Part shown: positions 17,378-28,016 of the stretch, one piece after another
How positions within the stretch are numbered: position 1 is the stretch's first letter
How the letters are laid out: every line of letters starts with the position of its first letter
Origin: Janthinobacterium sp. TB1-E2
Lineage (GTDB): Bacteria > Pseudomonadota > Gammaproteobacteria > Burkholderiales > Burkholderiaceae_D
DNA length: 64,000 bases
NCBI RefSeq assembly: GCF_036885605.1
Contig: NZ_CP142523.1
Location: forward strand, 4,278,001 to 4,342,000
Direction of reading: 5' to 3'
The notes under the pieces: generated by a model
What the model was told of the DNA's origin: nothing
What the model saw: only the letters and a program-made list of their open reading frames with translations
Databases searched by the model: none
Translations under genes and position numbers: made by a program

Positions 17378-18793
17378 TTACGCTTCGATATCCGCGTCGA
17401 TGTCTTCCGGCTCCGGCGTCAGCGGCAGCGGAATCACGGCTTCCACGCATGTCCCCTTGCCTTCCGGTCCCTGGCGCACGGTGAGAGTACCGCCCAGCAG
17501 CAAAGCCCGTTCGCGCATACCGAGCAAGCCGTGCGACATCGGTTTTTGCAGCGCAGCTTCCGTGATGCCGATGCCGTCGTCGATCACGCGCAGCACCAGG
17601 CCGTGTTCGTTGCGTTTCAAAGTCACGCTGACCATGCCGGCACGCGCATATTTCATGATATTCGTCAGCGATTCCTGCACGATACGGAACAGGGCAATCG
17701 TCAGGGTAGCCTCGCGGTTGTCGATATTGATGGCCACGTCCGTTTCGCAACGAACCGAGCTCATGCGCGCAAAATCCTCGCAATAGCTTTCGATGGCGGC
17801 GCACAGGCCCAGGTTGTCCAACAGACTCGGGCGCAAATCCTCGACGATGCGGCGCTTGAGTTCCACCGTTTCCAGCAAGGTCGCCTTGGCACGGCGCAAT
17901 TGCGTCGCCAGTTCCGGCTGCGTGTGCGCCAGTTGCTGCGTGACGGCGCCCAAGTCCATGCTGATCGATGTCAAGTTGGCGCCCAGCTCATCGTGCAGCT
18001 CACGCGCCAGCCGCGCTTTTTCCACTTCATTGACGCTGATCAAATGACGCGACAGCACGGATAACTGCTCGGTACGCTTGCTGACCGTCGATTCCAGGGT
18101 GTCGTTAGCATTTTGCAATGCATACTCGACGGCCGCGCGGTTCTGGAAGCTGCGCCGCACCAGCTGGTAAAACATGATCAGCACGAGAATGGCCAGGGCA
18201 TTGATGCCGATGCCGAGCAGCACGGCTTTCTGATACTCATGATAAAAGGCGGCGCTGCCGGTCGACAGCGCTTCATTCTGCTCGCGCGTCATGATCACCA
18301 CCTGCAGGCGGATCTCGTCCATGGTGGCGCGGTCATCGGTGACGCGGGAAATGTTCACGATCTCGGCCAGCCCGCCCTGCTTGTAGACGTCGATTGACTG
18401 TTGCAACATCGACATCTTGCGACGGATCAAGCTTTTCAGCTGGCCCAGATTTTTCAGCTGGGTAGGACTGCCCGCGAGCAAGGTTTGCAGCTCGTTGAAT
18501 TCGTTTTCGATTTCGGTGGTGGCGGTCTTCGACGGCCCCAGATAGGTTTCGGAGCCGGAAATGAAATAGCCGCGCAAGCTGCTTTCCGCATCGAGCACGA
18601 GCACATTCAAATACTGCAGGCGGTCGGCCACACGGGCGCTCTGGCTGAGCAAGGCGTTCGTGCCCTTCAGCGACTGCAGGTTGTGATAAAGACTGAAGCC
18701 ATTAAGTACAAGCAACAAGGCGCACGTCACGCACAGGATCGTCTTGTACAGGGGCAGGCGGTGATTCGGGGCCGGTTCAGCGGTGAAATACAT
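17378..18793 (-). CDS. NarX/UhpB-type sensor histidine kinase with CHASE3 domain
   Basis: A 471-residue kinase. A membrane helix (about 15-37) is followed by a CHASE3-like extracytoplasmic helical domain, a second helix (about 190-212), and then the HisKA_3 dimerisation domain with the phospho-acceptor in ELHDELGANL (H267). The HATPase_c domain follows, with FRIVQESLTNIMKYARA, DDGIG and HGLLGMRERA. The ATG at 18793 was chosen because AAGGA lies upstream; one at 18805 is possible. It lies 144 bp downstream of a LuxR-type response regulator on the same strand and is its likely partner. Confidence 0.9.
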   Translation of the reverse strand: MYFTAEPAPNHRLPLYKTILCVTCALLLVLNGFSLYHNLQSLKGTNALLSQSARVADRLQYLNVLVLDAESSLRGYFISGSETYLGPSKTATTEIENEFNELQTLLAGSPTQLKNLGQLKSLIRRKMSMLQQSIDVYKQGGLAEIVNISRVTDDRATMDEIRLQVVIMTREQNEALSTGSAAFYHEYQKAVLLGIGINALAILVLIMFYQLVRRSFQNRAAVEYALQNANDTLESTVSKRTEQLSVLSRHLISVNEVEKARLARELHDELGANLTSISMDLGAVTQQLAHTQPELATQLRRAKATLLETVELKRRIVEDLRPSLLDNLGLCAAIESYCEDFARMSSVRCETDVAINIDNREATLTIALFRIVQESLTNIMKYARAGMVSVTLKRNEHGLVLRVIDDGIGITEAALQKPMSHGLLGMRERALLLGGTLTVRQGPEGKGTCVEAVIPLPLTPEPEDIDADIEA

Positions 18794-18937
18794 CCTGATG
18801 TGCATCCTTAGCAAGGTTCGGCGCGGGAAAGAGCGCCGGCGCCGGCCAATTATAGTCCTCGCCACAAACTGCTGCACTGCACAAGTCGTGCTGGCTAGCT
18901 GGCTGAGCGATCATGTTTCAATGATCGCACCGCAGCG

Positions 18938-19570
18938 CTAGTCAAGCAAATTGTTTTTCATTGCGTAATAGGTCAAGTCGCTGTTAGATTGCAAGCCCAT
19001 TTTTTCCATGATGCGCGTACGGTAGGTACTGACCGTCTTGATGCTCAGCGATAAGGCCACGCCGATATCGGACACGGTGGCGCCGCGCGCCAGGCGCAAG
19101 AAGACCTGGAACTCACGGTCCGACAATTCCGTATGCAGGGCCGCATTCGTGTCGCGGTCGAACGACTGCGCCAGCAACTCGCCCACGGTGGAGCTGACAT
19201 AGCGGCGTCCCTGGAATACGGTGCGCACGGCCGTCATCAGCTCGTCGGCTTCGCATTCCTTGTTCAGATAGCCGTTCGCGCCCATCTTGAACAGGTTCAG
19301 CGCGTATTGCTGCGCGGGATAGCCGCTGAGTATCAGCACGGGCAATTCCGGCTGGCCCTGGCGGATCGTGCGCAAGGTATCGATGCCGCTTTGATCGGGC
19401 ATGGCTATATCGAGCAGCAATACATCGCAAATTTCGCGGCGGGCGATATCGAGCGCTTCGCGCCCCGTACCGGCTTCCGCCACCACACTGAAATCGTCAG
19501 AAGACGAAAAAATCTGTTTGAATCCAGCTCGTACTATTTGGTGATCATCACAAATGGCAACGCGTATCAT
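18938..19570 (-). CDS. NarL/UvrY-type LuxR response regulator
   Basis: A 210-residue regulator. The receiver domain has acidic residues D8 and D9 and the phosphorylation site D54 in LLLDIAMPDQSG; the conserved lysine is in LNKE. The C-terminal LuxR-type helix-turn-helix contains SDREFQVFLRLARGATVSDIG and SIKTVSTYRTRIMEKM. The start is supported by AAGGGG upstream. It probably receives phosphate from the kinase encoded just downstream and binds DNA as a dimer. Targets are unknown. Confidence 0.93.
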   Translation of the reverse strand: MIRVAICDDHQIVRAGFKQIFSSSDDFSVVAEAGTGREALDIARREICDVLLLDIAMPDQSGIDTLRTIRQGQPELPVLILSGYPAQQYALNLFKMGANGYLNKECEADELMTAVRTVFQGRRYVSSTVGELLAQSFDRDTNAALHTELSDREFQVFLRLARGATVSDIGVALSLSIKTVSTYRTRIMEKMGLQSNSDLTYYAMKNNLLD

Positions 19571-19662
19571 TGTTTCCCCTTAAATTTTCCTGGCCTGGGA
19601 AAGACTACCGGAACCTGAACGCTGCTCCGGTTCAGCGTCACTAACAAAAACGCAACATTAAC

Positions 19663-19668
19663 ATTATA
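19663..19668 (-). promoter_or_regulatory. Candidate -10 box upstream of the response regulator gene
   Basis: TATAAT in a locally AT-rich stretch, about 93 bp before the response regulator start. No good -35 box lies at the right spacing, so only the -10 is marked. Confidence 0.3.
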
Positions 19669-19780
19669 TTCAAAATATGGCGCGCCGTACGGTAGCGTGA
19701 GCGCCAAGGCTGGGCGCCCATGCAGTATAGTCAACTTGGTCAACTGCTACCGGACAACCCCACCTATATTGGTACAAATC

Positions 19781-20176
19781 TTATTTTAGCAAGGTTAAAA
19801 TCGCCATTAATTCATTGCGTATCCACACGCGGTCCAACGGCGCTTCCTGCGGCACGGCAGGCATGACCGGCAGCTCGTCGGCGATGGCATGCGAAGCGCC
19901 ACGGCTGTCGAGCTTGTTGCGCGCTCCGCTGATGGTAAAGCCCTGCTCGTACAGCAATTCGCGGATGCGGCGTATCAGCAGCACCTCATGGTGCTGATAA
20001 TAACGGCGGTTTCCACGTCGTTTGACCGGCTTGAGCTGGGAAAACTCCTGCTCCCAGTAGCGCAATACGTGCGGTTTGACGCCGCACAACTCGCTCACCT
20101 CGCCGATCGTGAAATAGCGTTTCGCCGGAATGGGCGGCAGGGCGATCAACTCGGTTTTACTGATGCGCTCGTTCAT
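19781..20176 (-). CDS. MerR family transcriptional regulator
   Basis: A 131-residue protein with the MerR winged helix at the N-terminus: RYFTIGEVSELCGVKPHVLRYWEQEF, then the wing with RRGNRRYYQHHEVLLIRRI. The C-terminal part is short and has no metal-binding cysteine pattern, so a metal sensor is unlikely. This is the usual MerR-type gene found downstream of ihfA in betaproteobacteria. Only 10 bp separate it from the ihfA stop, so it is read in the same transcript. A GTG at 20182 is an alternative start. Confidence 0.9.
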   Translation of the reverse strand: MNERISKTELIALPPIPAKRYFTIGEVSELCGVKPHVLRYWEQEFSQLKPVKRRGNRRYYQHHEVLLIRRIRELLYEQGFTISGARNKLDSRGASHAIADELPVMPAVPQEAPLDRVWIRNELMAILTLLK

Positions 20177-20186
20177 CGCCACTCAC

Positions 20187-20534
20187 TCAGGCAGCACGTG
20201 CCAGCGGACTGGTCTCTTCGACCATGCTTTTCAGCTTCTGGCTCGCATGGAAGGTCACGACACGGCGCGCCGTGATGGGGATCTCTTCGCCCGTCTTCGG
20301 ATTGCGGCCCGGCCGTTGCGGCTTGTCGCGCAACTGGAAATTGCCGAAACCGGACAACTTGACGGCCTCGCCACGCTCGAGCGCGTTGCGGATTTCGTCG
20401 AAAAAGGTCTCGACCATATCCTTCGCTTCGCGCTTGTTCAGGCCCACTTGCTCGAACAACAGTTCGGCCAGTTCCGCCTTGGTCAAGGTCGGTAAATCTT
20501 TTTCCGCTTCCTGGCGCACTTTGGCAACCAGCAT
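20187..20534 (-). CDS. ihfA: Integration host factor subunit alpha
   Basis: A 115-residue protein if started at the ATG at 20534. It contains the near-invariant IHF-alpha core [52 protein letters not shown] and [17 protein letters not shown] bends DNA as an alpha/beta heterodimer. The start is uncertain: E. coli IHF-alpha begins at the TLTKAE region, and here an extra 16 residues precede it; no strong ribosome site was found. The frame stays open upstream to 20684, but that part does not look like IHF. It sits downstream of pheT, as in other bacteria. Confidence 0.95.
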   Translation of the reverse strand: MLVAKVRQEAEKDLPTLTKAELAELLFEQVGLNKREAKDMVETFFDEIRNALERGEAVKLSGFGNFQLRDKPQRPGRNPKTGEEIPITARRVVTFHASQKLKSMVEETSPLARAA

Positions 20535-20704
20535 GGCCCGATGCAAATCGGCGGCCAGTGCGGATTGCAGTACGGCGGAATCAACGTCGCTGTTATTAAT
20601 TTTCCTGCCCTGCCTTTTCTGTGCGCCCGAGCTCGCCACATGGCAAGCTCGTCTACGATTGACGACGGAAAGGCCGTCACGCAAGGCGACGGCCAGTCCG
20701 ATAA

Positions 20705-23131
20705 TTACGAACGCAGTTTCGCGTCGTGGCCCTGCTTGGCCGCATCGATCAGGACAGCCATCAGGCCATCGACGACATCGTCTTGCAGGGTGTTTTGAGT
20801 ATCTTGCAAGCTAATCCGGAAAGCAAGGCTTTTTTCATCCGCTTCCAGACCTTTTCCACGATATTCATCAAATAAAACAATGGCTTGCACGATACGCGCT
20901 GCCGGGCTCCCCTTCGCTGCCGCGTGGAAGCTGTCGAGCAGATCCTGCACGGCCACCGATTGCTTGACGACCACGGCCAGGTCGCGGCTGGCACCAGGGA
21001 ATTTCGAGATTTCCTGGTACGCGGGCACGACTCTTTGCGTCAAGGCAGCGGCGTCGACTTCGAACAGCACGGGCGCCAGCGGCAAGTCATACTTTTGCAT
21101 CCAGCGCGGGTGCAATTCGCCGATGAAACCGATGACCTTGCCATCGAGCTCCACGTTGGCCGAACGGCCCGGATGGAGGGCCGGATGCTCCGCCTTGGTG
21201 AAACGCAAGACCAGCGGCGCGAACAGCGCCTCCAAGTCCGCCTTCACGTCGAAGAAGTCGACCGTGCGCGCAGCCTGGCCCCACTGCTCGTCGGCAACCG
21301 CGCCGTAGGCCATGGCGGCCACGCGCTTGGGCTGGGCGTAGCCAGCCACCGACAACGGGCCGTTTTCCACGCTGTCGTCGCGCTGGTAGATGGCGCCCAC
21401 TTCGAAGATGCGCACGCGGTTCGTCTTGCGGTTCAGGTTGTAGCGCACATTGGCGATCAGGCTGCCGATCAGCGATGAGCGCATCACGCTCATCTGGCTG
21501 GCGATCGGGTTCTGCAATTTGATCGGGTTCGTGTTGCCCGAGAAATCGCGCTCCCATGCCGTATCGACAAAGCTCATGTTAACCACTTCCTGGAAACCCA
21601 GGTCGGCCAGTTCATGACGTACCGCAAACAGCGAGCGGGTATTTTCCGGTGCAATCTGCATCACGTTCGCCGCCACGGGCGGCAAGGTCGGGATGTTTTC
21701 AAAACCGTACACGCGCGCCACTTCCTCGATCAGGTCTTCCTCGATCTCGATGTCGAAACGGTAGCTGGGCGAGGTCACGGAAAACACGCCGTCCGCCAAG
21801 GTGTATGGCAGGGCCAGGCGCGTGAAGATATCGGCGATCAGCTCATCGTTGAGCGGCACGCCGATGACTTTTTGCGCGCGCGCCGTGCGCATCGATACGG
21901 GCGGGCGTTGCGGCAAGTTCACCACGTGGTCGTCGACGGGGCCGACGGTGGTCGCTGGCGTGCCGCAAATTTCCACGATCAGCGCGGTGATGCGTTCGAT
22001 GTGCTCGACGGTGGTGGCGAAATCGACGCCGCGCTCGAAGCGGTGCGCCGCATCGGTCGAGAAATTCAAACGGCGCGCGCGGCCTTGAATGGCGTTCGGC
22101 CACCAGAATGCCGCTTCCAGATAAATGCTATCCGTATCATCCGACACGGAACTGGCGTCGCCGCCCATGATGCCGGCCAAGGATTCGATTTCTTTATCGT
22201 CAGCAATGACGCCGATCCACTCGTCGACGGCGATGGTGTTGCCATTCAACAGCTTGACGGATTCGCCCGCCTTGCCCCAACGCACGTCGAGGCTGCCGTG
22301 GATCTTGGCCAGGTCAAACACGTGGCTGGGACGGCCCAGTTCCAGCATGACATAGTTCGAGATATCGACCAGGGCCGACAGCGGACGCTGGCCGCTGCGC
22401 TCGAGGCGCTGCTTCATCCAGTCCGGCGTGGCTGCCTTGGCGTTCAAGCCGCGGATGACGCGGCCCGTGAAACGGCCGCACAGGTCCGGCGCGCTGACTT
22501 TCACGGGCAGGATTTCGTCGCTGGAAACAGGCACGGTGCGGAACTGCGGCGCATTCAGGGGCACGCCCGTGAGTGCCGACACTTCGCGCGCCACGCCCAG
22601 CACGGACAGGCAGTCCGCCTTGTTCGGCGTCAACTTGATGGTGAATTTCAAGTCGTTGAGCGCAAAGTAATCGCGGAAATTCTGGCCGATCGGCGCGTCG
22701 TCCGGCAATTCCATCAAGCCGGCGTTTTCTTCCGACAATTTCAATTCGCGTGCGGAGCACAGCATGCCTTGCGACTCGACGCCGCGCAGCTGGCCCACCT
22801 TGATTTCAAACGGCTTGCCATCGGCGCCAGGCGGCAGCACGGCGCCGGCCATCGCGCAGACGACTTTCAAGCCCGGGCGCACGTTCGGCGCGCCGCAGAC
22901 GATGTTGAGCATGGTGCCCGTGCCGACGTCGACCTGGCATACATTCAGGCGGTCCGCGTTCGGATGTTTTTCCATCTCCAGGACCAGGCCCACCACCACG
23001 TTCGAGAACGGGGGCGCGACAGGATCGACGTCCTCGACTTCGAGACCGGACATGGTCAGCAGATGGGCCAGTTCGTCCGAAGTCATCTTCGGATCGACCA
23101 TGGTACGGAGCCAGTTTTCGGAAAATTGCAT
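20705..23131 (-). CDS. pheT: Phenylalanyl-tRNA synthetase beta subunit
   Basis: An 808-residue subunit starting MQFSENWLR, with GAAGG upstream of the ATG at 23131. It carries the N-terminal tRNA-binding (EMAP/OB) domain with [15 protein letters not shown], the B3/B4 editing region, B5, and the C-terminal FDX anticodon-binding domain ([14 protein letters not shown]). With PheS it forms the alpha2beta2 enzyme that charges tRNA-Phe; this subunit edits mischarged tyrosine. It lies 78 bp downstream of pheS in the same operon. Confidence 0.97.
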   Translation of the reverse strand: MQFSENWLRTMVDPKMTSDELAHLLTMSGLEVEDVDPVAPPFSNVVVGLVLEMEKHPNADRLNVCQVDVGTGTMLNIVCGAPNVRPGLKVVCAMAGAVLPPGADGKPFEIKVGQLRGVESQGMLCSARELKLSEENAGLMELPDDAPIGQNFRDYFALNDLKFTIKLTPNKADCLSVLGVAREVSALTGVPLNAPQFRTVPVSSDEILPVKVSAPDLCGRFTGRVIRGLNAKAATPDWMKQRLERSGQRPLSALVDISNYVMLELGRPSHVFDLAKIHGSLDVRWGKAGESVKLLNGNTIAVDEWIGVIADDKEIESLAGIMGGDASSVSDDTDSIYLEAAFWWPNAIQGRARRLNFSTDAAHRFERGVDFATTVEHIERITALIVEICGTPATTVGPVDDHVVNLPQRPPVSMRTARAQKVIGVPLNDELIADIFTRLALPYTLADGVFSVTSPSYRFDIEIEEDLIEEVARVYGFENIPTLPPVAANVMQIAPENTRSLFAVRHELADLGFQEVVNMSFVDTAWERDFSGNTNPIKLQNPIASQMSVMRSSLIGSLIANVRYNLNRKTNRVRIFEVGAIYQRDDSVENGPLSVAGYAQPKRVAAMAYGAVADEQWGQAARTVDFFDVKADLEALFAPLVLRFTKAEHPALHPGRSANVELDGKVIGFIGELHPRWMQKYDLPLAPVLFEVDAAALTQRVVPAYQEISKFPGASRDLAVVVKQSVAVQDLLDSFHAAAKGSPAARIVQAIVLFDEYRGKGLEADEKSLAFRISLQDTQNTLQDDVVDGLMAVLIDAAKQGHDAKLRS

Positions 23132-23209
23132 AATCAAGCCTTCAAAGGGTCAAAGCTCACAGCGCGAGCGCACAGGCGCTCAAGCGCCATGAATCAAACG
23201 GAACAACGC

Positions 23210-24226
23210 TTAGTTGAATTGCTTCAAGAAACGCAAGTCGCCTTCATAGAACAGGCGCAGGTCGTTGATGCCATAACGCAGCATCGTCAAGCGTTCCAGG
23301 CCGGAGCCGAAAGCGAAACCGATGAATTTCTCGGGATCGAGGCCGAAGTTCTTCACGACGGTCGGATGCACCTGGCCGGCGCCCGACACTTCCAGCCAGC
23401 GGCCCTTCAACGGGCCCGAGCCAAAGGCGATGTCGATCTCTGCCGACGGTTCCGTGAACGGGAAGTACGATGGACGGAAGCGCACCTGCAGGTCGTCCGT
23501 CTCGAAGAAGGCCTTGACGAAGTTCAGGTACACGCCCTTCAGGTCGGCAAAGCTGATGTCTTCGGCGATCCACAAGCCTTCGACCTGGTGGAACATGGGC
23601 GAATGGGTGGCATCGCTGTCGACGCGGTAGGTGCGGCCCGGCGCGATGACCTTGATCGGCGGCGTATGCGTGCGCGCATAACGCACCTGCATCGGGCTCG
23701 TGTGCGTGCGCAGCAGCAAAGGCTTGCCATCGGTGTCGTTGCCATCGATGTAGAACGTGTCTTGCATGGAACGGGCTGGATGGTTTTCCGGGCTGTTGAG
23801 CGCCGTGAAATTGGTCCAGTCGTTTTCAATTTCAGGGCCGTCGGCCACGTCGAAACCGATGGAGCGGAAGATTTCCTCGACCCGCTCCCACGTGCGCATC
23901 ACGGGATGAATGCCGCCTGGCATGCGGCCACGGCCTGGCAGGGTCACGTCGATCGCTTCGGCGTTCAGACGGCCTTGCATCTGGGCATCGGCCAGCGCAT
24001 CACGGCGCGCCGTCAGCGCGTCTTCGATCTGCACTTTGACGGCGTTGATCAAGGCGCCCTGCGCCTTGCGCGCGTCCGGGTCCAGCTTGCCCAGGCCCTT
24101 CATCATTTCGGTAATCTGGCCAGTCTTGCCCAGGTAGCGGGCTTTGGCGTTTTCAAGTGCGGCAGCGTCTGCGGCGGCGATAAAGTCAGCCTGGGCCGAG
24201 ACGACGAGTTCTTCTAGGGAGTTCAT
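23210..24226 (-). CDS. pheS: Phenylalanyl-tRNA synthetase alpha subunit
   Basis: A 338-residue class II synthetase subunit, the standard length. The N-terminal coiled coil ([20 protein letters not shown]) is followed by the catalytic domain: [14 protein letters not shown], motif 2 region with [13 protein letters not shown] and [18 protein letters not shown], and motif 3 with [18 protein letters not shown]. The start ATG at 24226 follows AGGA at good spacing. It is read after rplT, with a terminator-like hairpin in the gap that may attenuate expression. Confidence 0.97.
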   Translation of the reverse strand: MNSLEELVVSAQADFIAAADAAALENAKARYLGKTGQITEMMKGLGKLDPDARKAQGALINAVKVQIEDALTARRDALADAQMQGRLNAEAIDVTLPGRGRMPGGIHPVMRTWERVEEIFRSIGFDVADGPEIENDWTNFTALNSPENHPARSMQDTFYIDGNDTDGKPLLLRTHTSPMQVRYARTHTPPIKVIAPGRTYRVDSDATHSPMFHQVEGLWIAEDISFADLKGVYLNFVKAFFETDDLQVRFRPSYFPFTEPSAEIDIAFGSGPLKGRWLEVSGAGQVHPTVVKNFGLDPEKFIGFAFGSGLERLTMLRYGINDLRLFYEGDLRFLKQFN

Positions 24227-24283
24227 GCGGCATTTCCTGTTTTGGACATCAATTCTGGACTCGATTATCAAAAGTCCAACAAT

Positions 24284-24324
24284 CAAAAACGGAAACGGGG
24301 CATAAGGTTCACACCCCTGCCCCG
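24284..24324 (-). terminator. Terminator-like hairpin between rplT and pheS (possible attenuator)
   Basis: On the minus strand, CGGGGCA (24324-24318) pairs with TGCCCCG (24302-24296) around a 15-nt loop, and is followed by TTTCCGTTTTT. It lies 58 bp before pheS. It may reduce read-through from the ribosomal genes into pheST. No leader peptide rich in Phe codons was found. Confidence 0.55.
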
Positions 24325-24371
24325 CTCTTTATGACGTCACCCTACGGATGACGTTGTGCAATGACCGATGC

Positions 24372-24731
24372 TTACGCAGCGATTTTTGCTTTAACTGCGT
24401 TGACAATCGCAGCGAATGCTGGCTTGTCCATCACAGCCATATCGGCCAGGACTTTACGGTCCAGTTCGATATTTGCTTTTTTCAAGCCGTTCATGAATAC
24501 GCTGTACGTTACGCCATGCTCACGGGAAGCGGCGTTGATACGGGCGATCCACAGGCGGCGGAAAACGCGCTTCTTGTTGCGGCGATCGCGGTAAGCGTAT
24601 TGGCCAGCGCGCATAACTGCTTGCTTGGCAACACGGTATACACGGCTGCGGCGACCACGGTAGCCTTTAGCTTGAACAAGAATCTTCTTATGACGGGCAC
24701 GAGCTGTAACCCCACGTTTTACTCTAGGCAT
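24372..24731 (-). CDS. rplT: 50S ribosomal protein L20
   Basis: A 119-residue basic protein that begins [18 protein letters not shown] and has the conserved [16 protein letters not shown] and [21 protein letters not shown] segments. L20 binds 23S rRNA early in 50S assembly and in many bacteria represses its own operon. It lies 26 bp downstream of rpmI, as usual. Confidence 0.98.
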   Translation of the reverse strand: MPRVKRGVTARARHKKILVQAKGYRGRRSRVYRVAKQAVMRAGQYAYRDRRNKKRVFRRLWIARINAASREHGVTYSVFMNGLKKANIELDRKVLADMAVMDKPAFAAIVNAVKAKIAA

Positions 24732-24757
24732 AGTAACTCCTTAAATTGAGTGTGAGA

Positions 24758-24955
24758 TTAAGCAGTCGGCATCATGCGCATGACGGATGTGACATCCGAT
24801 GCGTTGATGTTACGGGTACCGCGCAACTGACGTTTGTTTTTGGTGGTTTTCTTGGTCAGGATGTGGCGTTTGAACGCGTGACCCGACTTGACTGTTCCAC
24901 CTGGACGCACGCGAAAACGTTTTTTCGCGGAGCTTTTGGTCTTCATTTTAGGCAT
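24758..24955 (-). CDS. rpmI: 50S ribosomal protein L35
   Basis: A 65-residue basic protein starting [16 protein letters not shown], with [14 protein letters not shown] downstream. Length and sequence are standard for L35. It lies between infC and rplT in the classic infC-rpmI-rplT order. Confidence 0.98.
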   Translation of the reverse strand: MPKMKTKSSAKKRFRVRPGGTVKSGHAFKRHILTKKTTKNKRQLRGTRNINASDVTSVMRMMPTA

Positions 24956-25076
24956 AGCAATCTGTCCTCTTACGGACAGCTCCATTTATAACAGGATTGC
25001 AGGTGGCAACACGACGCTGCGCTTAGATGCCTGCTTTCACATGTTGTGCAGCGGATGCGAGTCCACTACAGTTCAC

Positions 25077-25104
25077 GCGGCCCGGGCATTGCTGACCGGG
25101 CCGC
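25077..25104 (-). promoter_or_regulatory. GC-rich hairpin in the infC-rpmI leader
   Basis: GCGGCCCGG (25077-25085) pairs with CCGGGCCGC (25096-25104) around a 10-nt loop, inside the 227-bp gap between infC and rpmI. No T-run follows on the minus strand, so it is not a standard terminator. It may be part of an L20-type autoregulatory or processing structure (inference). Confidence 0.4.
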
Positions 25105-25182
25105 GCAAATTCTGCCTGGAATCTGGTGTCGCGCCCATGCAGGCACAAACCACGTCGATCCACAGTAAAACGCTATTGTATC

Positions 25183-25704
25183 TTACTTCTTCTTCTTAGG
25201 CGAAAGAACCATGATCATTTGGCGGCCTTCCATCTTCGGGAACTGCTCGACCTGGCCGTACGGCTCCAGATCGGCTTTCAGACGTTCCAGCATGCGGAAG
25301 CCAATATCCTGATGCGCCATCTCACGACCGCGGAAACGCAAGGTGATCTTGGTTTTATCGCCATCTTCGAGGAACTTGATGAGATTACGCAACTTGATAT
25401 TGTAGTCACCATCATCAGTCCCCGGACGGAATTTGACTTCCTTCACGAGGATGATCTTTTGCTTCAATTTGGCTTCGTGAGCTTTCTTTTGCTCCGAATA
25501 CTTAAATTTGCCGTAGTCCATCAAACGGCACACCGGTGGCTGCGCGGTAGGCGCAATTTCCACCAGATCGACGTTTGCCTCTTCCGCCAGGCGGAAGGCT
25601 TCAGCCAAACTTACGATACCGAGTGGCTCGTTATCGACCCCGCTTAAACGCATTTCAGGGGCAGTGATTTCGCCATTGATGCGATGTGACTTGTCAGTAG
25701 CTAT
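25183..25704 (-). CDS. infC: Translation initiation factor IF-3, apparent ATA start
   Basis: A 173-residue IF-3 when begun at 25704. The N-terminus would read (M)[21 protein letters not shown], matching the conserved INGEI region of IF-3; the first ATG in frame (25653) would cut off 17 residues, including INGEI. The ATA at 25702-25704 has GGA seven bases upstream; an ATT two codons earlier lies too close to that site. IF-3 stops initiation at non-standard start codons, and E. coli infC itself uses ATT for autoregulation, so a rare start is expected. The C-terminal domain has [19 protein letters not shown] and ends in a KKKK tail. Confidence 0.95.
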   Translation of the reverse strand: MATDKSHRINGEITAPEMRLSGVDNEPLGIVSLAEAFRLAEEANVDLVEIAPTAQPPVCRLMDYGKFKYSEQKKAHEAKLKQKIILVKEVKFRPGTDDGDYNIKLRNLIKFLEDGDKTKITLRFRGREMAHQDIGFRMLERLKADLEPYGQVEQFPKMEGRQMIMVLSPKKKK

Positions 25705-25755
25705 TGTAATTTCCTTTAAAAATCTTGTAAGACGGTCGTGCAGCGAGTTTCCTCG

Positions 25756-27663
25756 TCAGGCCTTGGTGTCGACTTCATGTTTGAGTCGCTCTATCAGGGC
25801 ATCGACGGACATCACGCCCAGATCGACATTGCCCCGCGCCCGCACGGCCACTGTATTCGCATCCCGCTCTTTGTCGCCAATCACTAAGATGTAAGGCAAT
25901 TTTTGTACGGAATGTTCACGTATTTTATAGGTAATCTTCTCGTTACGCAAATCAGCCTGTACACGCAGCCCCGCTTTGCGCAGTTTTGTTGTAACTTCCT
26001 GTACATAGTCGGCTTGAGCGTCGGAAATATTCAACACCGACACTTGCACCGGCGACAGCCACAACGGCATGGCGCCCGCATAGTGTTCGATCAGGATGCC
26101 GATGAAACGTTCCAGCGAACCGACGATCGCGCGGTGCAGCATGATCGGCACCTGGCGCGTGTTGTCCACGGCCACGTATTCAGCACCCAGGCGGCCCGGC
26201 ATCGACGGATCGATCTGCACGGTGCCCACTTGCCATGCGCGGCCCAGGCTATCCTTCAGGTGGTATTCGATCTTCGGACCGTAGAACGCGCCCTCGCCCG
26301 GCAATTCCGTCCATTCCACGCCGCAGGCGCGCAGGGCCGAACGCAGGGATTCCTCGGCGAAATCCCACGACTCTTCCGTGCCGATGCGGTTATCAGGGCG
26401 CAAAGCCAGTTTCACATCGATATTCGTGAAGCCGAAAGCCGTGTACACATCCATCGCCTGCTGGTGGAACGCCGTCACTTCGCCGGCGATCTGCTCTTCC
26501 AGGCAGAAGATGTGGCCGTCATCCTGCGTAAAGCCGCGCACGCGCATCATGCCGTGCAAGGCGCCCGACGGCTCGTTGCGGTGGCATTGGCCGAATTCGC
26601 CGTAACGCAATGGCAGGTCGCGGTAGCTGCGCATGCCATTGTTGAAAATCTGGATATGGCCAGGGCAATTCATCGGCTTCAGCGCATAGGCGCGGTTTTC
26701 CGATTCCGTGATGAACATGTTTTCACGGTAATTGTCCCAGTGGCCCGTTTTTTCCCACAGGCCACGGTCGAGAATTTGCGGCGCCTTGACTTCCTGATAG
26801 CCATTGACCTGGTACACATTGCGCATGTATTGCTCGACTTGCTGCCAGATCGACCAGCCTTTCGGGTGCCAGAAGATCAGGCCCGGCGCTTCTTCCTGGA
26901 AATGGAAGAAATCGAGCTGCTTGCCCAGCTTGCGGTGGTCGCGCTTTTCCGCCTCCTCCAGGTTGTGCAAATACAGTTCCTGATCTTCCTTCTTGGCCCA
27001 GGCCGTGCCATAGATACGCTGCAGCATCTCGTTTTTCGAGTCGCCGCGCCAGTAGGCGCCGGCCAGCTTCATCAGCTTGAACACTTTCAGCTTGCCCGTC
27101 GATGGCACGTGCGGGCCGCGGCACAAGTCCGTAAACTTGCCTTCGGAATACAGCGACACTTCCTGGTCGGCCGGGATCGAACCGATCAGTTCAGCCTTGT
27201 ACGCTTCGCCGATGCCTTTGAAGTACTCGATGGCTTCGTCGCGCGCGACAACCTTGCGCGTGACTTGCTCATCCTTCTTGGCCAGTTCCGCCATTTTCTT
27301 TTCGATCGCACTCAGATCTTCGGGCGTGAACGGACGCTTGTAGGCGAAGTCATAGTAGAAACCGTTGTCGATCACGGGACCGATGGTCACTTGCGCGTCG
27401 GGGAACAATTCCTTGACGGCATACGCCAGCAAGTGGGCCGTCGAGTGGCGGATCACTTCCAGGCCATCGGCGTCCTTGTCCGTCACGATCGCCAGTTCCG
27501 CGTCTTGCTCGATCAGATAGGAAGTATCGACCAGCTTGCCATCGACCTTGCCGGCCAGGGCAGCCTTGGCCAGGCCGGTACCAATATTGGCCGCAACCTG
27601 GGCCACGGTGACCGGACCGTCGAATTGACGGGCGGAACCATCGGGAAGTCGGATTGTAAGCAT
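25756..27663 (-). CDS. thrS: Threonyl-tRNA synthetase
   Basis: A 635-residue class II synthetase. It has the N-terminal TGS domain ([13 protein letters not shown]), the editing domain with [11 protein letters not shown] and [11 protein letters not shown], the catalytic core ([49 protein letters not shown]) and the anticodon-binding domain. The start at 27663 is supported by GGAG six bases upstream. It is the first protein gene after two tRNA-Val genes and leads the infC-rpmI-rplT cluster. Confidence 0.98.
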   Translation of the reverse strand: MLTIRLPDGSARQFDGPVTVAQVAANIGTGLAKAALAGKVDGKLVDTSYLIEQDAELAIVTDKDADGLEVIRHSTAHLLAYAVKELFPDAQVTIGPVIDNGFYYDFAYKRPFTPEDLSAIEKKMAELAKKDEQVTRKVVARDEAIEYFKGIGEAYKAELIGSIPADQEVSLYSEGKFTDLCRGPHVPSTGKLKVFKLMKLAGAYWRGDSKNEMLQRIYGTAWAKKEDQELYLHNLEEAEKRDHRKLGKQLDFFHFQEEAPGLIFWHPKGWSIWQQVEQYMRNVYQVNGYQEVKAPQILDRGLWEKTGHWDNYRENMFITESENRAYALKPMNCPGHIQIFNNGMRSYRDLPLRYGEFGQCHRNEPSGALHGMMRVRGFTQDDGHIFCLEEQIAGEVTAFHQQAMDVYTAFGFTNIDVKLALRPDNRIGTEESWDFAEESLRSALRACGVEWTELPGEGAFYGPKIEYHLKDSLGRAWQVGTVQIDPSMPGRLGAEYVAVDNTRQVPIMLHRAIVGSLERFIGILIEHYAGAMPLWLSPVQVSVLNISDAQADYVQEVTTKLRKAGLRVQADLRNEKITYKIREHSVQKLPYILVIGDKERDANTVAVRARGNVDLGVMSVDALIERLKHEVDTKA

Positions 27664-27744
27664 ATTGATCTCCATATCGGCGCTGGCGCCAGGTAAAACT
27701 GCAATGTGGTGTGGACTGAAAAACTGAAAGGAAAACGCGGACGC

Positions 27745-27771
27745 AAAAAAACGCGGACTAGCCGCGTTTTT
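27745..27771 (-). terminator. Intrinsic terminator between tRNA-Val and thrS
   Basis: On the minus strand, AAAAACGCGG and CCGCGTTTTTTT form a stem around a 5-nt loop, ending in seven T. It lies after the tRNA genes and about 80 bp before thrS. It would end tRNA transcripts or attenuate read-through into thrS. Confidence 0.8.
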
Positions 27772-27876
27772 CACTTTCTTGAGACAAAGGAAACCCGTTC
27801 GACTAGCGTCACTCCCAAAGCTTGGTAGTAGTTCGCGGTGTCATAACCGGTTTACCCTTTCTCTCTAACTGCATTC

Positions 27877-27953
27877 TGGTGGGCGGTGAGGAATTCGAAT
27901 CCCCGACCCCTTGGATGTCGACCAAGTATTCTAACCAGCTGAACTAACCGCCC
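27877..27953 (-). tRNA. tRNA-Val (anticodon GAC), copy 1
   Basis: A 77-nt cloverleaf with encoded CCA. The acceptor stem is GGGCGGT/ACCGCCC, the T loop is TTCGAAT and the anticodon stem is CTTGG/CCAAG. The loop is TCGACAT, giving anticodon GAC. Position 33 is then C instead of the near-universal U. The copy at 28017-28093 is identical. Confidence 0.88.
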
Positions 27954-28016
27954 GTAAAACTTTTTTATCGATTACTGCATCAGCAATCGCCTTTAAAACC
28001 ATCTACTGCCAAATTC

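Noticed and set aside
20535..20684. Longer ihfA reaching 20684
   Set aside because: The extra residues do not resemble IHF-alpha, which is about 100-115 residues.
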